This document shows, piece after piece, positions 63,222 through 64,000 of a stretch of DNA of 64,000 nucleotides. The position numbers were made by a program, and so were the translations under genes. Origin of the DNA: Prolixibacteraceae bacterium (lineage in GTDB: Bacteria; Bacteroidota; Bacteroidia; Bacteroidales; Prolixibacteraceae); NCBI GenBank assembly GCA_025210775.1, contig JAOARB010000014.1, positions 1 to 64,000 on the forward strand, read 5' to 3'. Position 1 is the stretch's first letter, and every line of letters starts with the position of its first letter. The notes under the pieces were generated by a model. That model saw nothing but the letters and a program-made list of their open reading frames with translations, did no database searches and was not told the DNA's origin.

Positions 63222-63866
63222 ATGTACAAATTAAGAACTTTTTTAATATTGGCTTTATTTGTTGTTAACTATAGTTGTAACAAAGATGATTCAGTCACTT
63301 TGATCGCTCCAATTGCAACACAAGCAACTGAAATTAATAATGATGTTTTTGTTGCAAACTGGCAAGCGGTAAATGGAGCGAGTAGTTATGAGTTACAAGT
63401 TTCCACTGCAAGAGACTTTTCAACGGACTTAATACTTATGAACAATTTGTCTCGTTCAACATCTAATACAGCTGTTAGCCCTGTAAAAGATAATACTGAA
63501 TACTTTTATAAGGTTCGAGCACGTATAAACAACGAAAATGTTTCTCCTTTTTCTAATATCGTTTCTGTATTTACCTTGCCTAATCCACCTCTTGCAATTG
63601 AAGAAACTAATATTACAACTAGTTCATTTACTGCTAACTGGAGTGCTGTTGAAGGGATTGCTGAATATAAGATTTTTGTTTCTACTGGTACTCCTCCAGA
63701 GTTTGGTGGACAAATTTTGAGTAATTACAATGGTGTGTTAGTGAATGGTAATTCATTTAGTGTAACTGGACTTGAATTTAATAGGGTTTACTATTATCAA
63801 ATAAAAGCTATCTCTGGAGATCGAGCTTCAAAGTATTCAAATAGTATCCCGGTGTTAGTTCTTTAG
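63222..63866 (+). CDS. Lipoprotein with two fibronectin type III domains
   Basis: A 214-residue lipoprotein: signal with Cys near residue 18 (NYSC) followed by N-K-D-D, which fits the Bacteroidota lipoprotein surface-export signal. Two FN3 domains at about 28-115 and 118-210 each have the A-N-W-x-A/S-x-x-G / Y-x-[LI]-x-V-S / Y-x-Y-[KQ]-[IV]-[RK]-A pattern (FVANWQAVNG, YFYKVRARI; FTANWSAVEG, YYYQIKAIS). The ATG at 63222 starts the signal peptide; the frame's first ATG is 63183. It is likely a surface adhesin or binding module. Confidence 0.8.
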   Translation: MYKLRTFLILALFVVNYSCNKDDSVTLIAPIATQATEINNDVFVANWQAVNGASSYELQVSTARDFSTDLILMNNLSRSTSNTAVSPVKDNTEYFYKVRARINNENVSPFSNIVSVFTLPNPPLAIEETNITTSSFTANWSAVEGIAEYKIFVSTGTPPEFGGQILSNYNGVLVNGNSFSVTGLEFNRVYYYQIKAISGDRASKYSNSIPVLVL

Positions 63867-64000
63867 TGGATGAATATTTTTGCTAGATAATAAACAAGTT
63901 ATATGTAGAATAAATCTAAGGAATATGACTTGTTTCTAAATCGTGTGCTATCGTTTTTTTAGATACGGAGTGTAAATACGATAAAGATACATGGCGTATG

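Overview
The window comes from a low-GC Bacteroidota chromosome, most likely a marine or saline member of the Bacteroidales/Marinilabiliales group (Prolixibacteraceae-like). This rests on the SusC/SusD pair, a reg_prop/AraC regulator, DUF4249, DUF3822 and DUF4252 families, a PorT-type barrel beside ubiE, and promoters of the TTTG-N18/19-TATATTTG form. The genus is an inference. Most of the window is core chromosome. The accessory parts are the IS3 fragment at the left edge, the glycan-utilisation-like block at 41.8-58.3 kb and a gene-poor repeat region at 62.1-63.2 kb.

Layout. 0-3 kb: the end of an IS3 element, a small membrane or secreted protein, and a SulP transporter overlapping-frame neighbour of a beta-carbonic anhydrase. 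3-7.1 kb: an operon of a DUF4249 lipoprotein and an STN-type TonB-dependent receptor. 7.1-7.75 kb: a spacer holding a REP-like triple-hairpin element. 7.75-21.6 kb: housekeeping genes, namely an inositol-monophosphatase-family enzyme with a small-molecule kinase, a DsrE protein, an AddA/RecB-type helicase-nuclease, a small barrel, an LMW-PTP/fructosamine-kinase pair (protein deglycation), guaA, a DUF2750 protein, a Dda/RecD-like helicase, a pilin-like membrane protein, DUF3822 and rsmD. 21.7-22.1 kb: three identical tRNA-Asp genes with a clear promoter and terminator. 22.1-31.3 kb: CapA family, a PurL-like protein, ubiE, PorT-like barrel, FAD oxidoreductase, aminopeptidase P and a TPR protein. 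31.6-31.9 kb: two tRNA-Leu(UAG). 32.2-41.6 kb: FadL-like porin and Tyr/Asn/Ser/Arg-rich lipoprotein, proS, a 100-bp element of tandem plus inverted 11-mers, pepT, a YhdH-type reductase, tilS and a small coiled-coil membrane protein.

41.8-58.3 kb is the most distinctive block. It contains a GH20-family lipoprotein whose catalytic Asp-Glu pair is replaced, RidA, and a 1140-residue regulator built like a hybrid two-component system but without the histidine kinase and with a receiver lacking the phosphoacceptor Asp. Divergent from it lies a lipoprotein/SusC/SusD operon, followed by an ECF sigma/anti-sigma/2x DUF4252 operon. A direct repeat TTCAACATAT with 21-bp period in the divergent spacer is a candidate operator. 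The regulator probably senses a ligand in the periplasm and activates the SusCD operon without phosphorelay; this is inference from architecture.

58.6-64 kb: a small membrane protein, a large Sel1-repeat protein, about 1.1 kb of non-coding DNA with a repeat/palindrome element, and a two-FN3-domain lipoprotein. All functions are assigned by reading the sequence; no searches were run.
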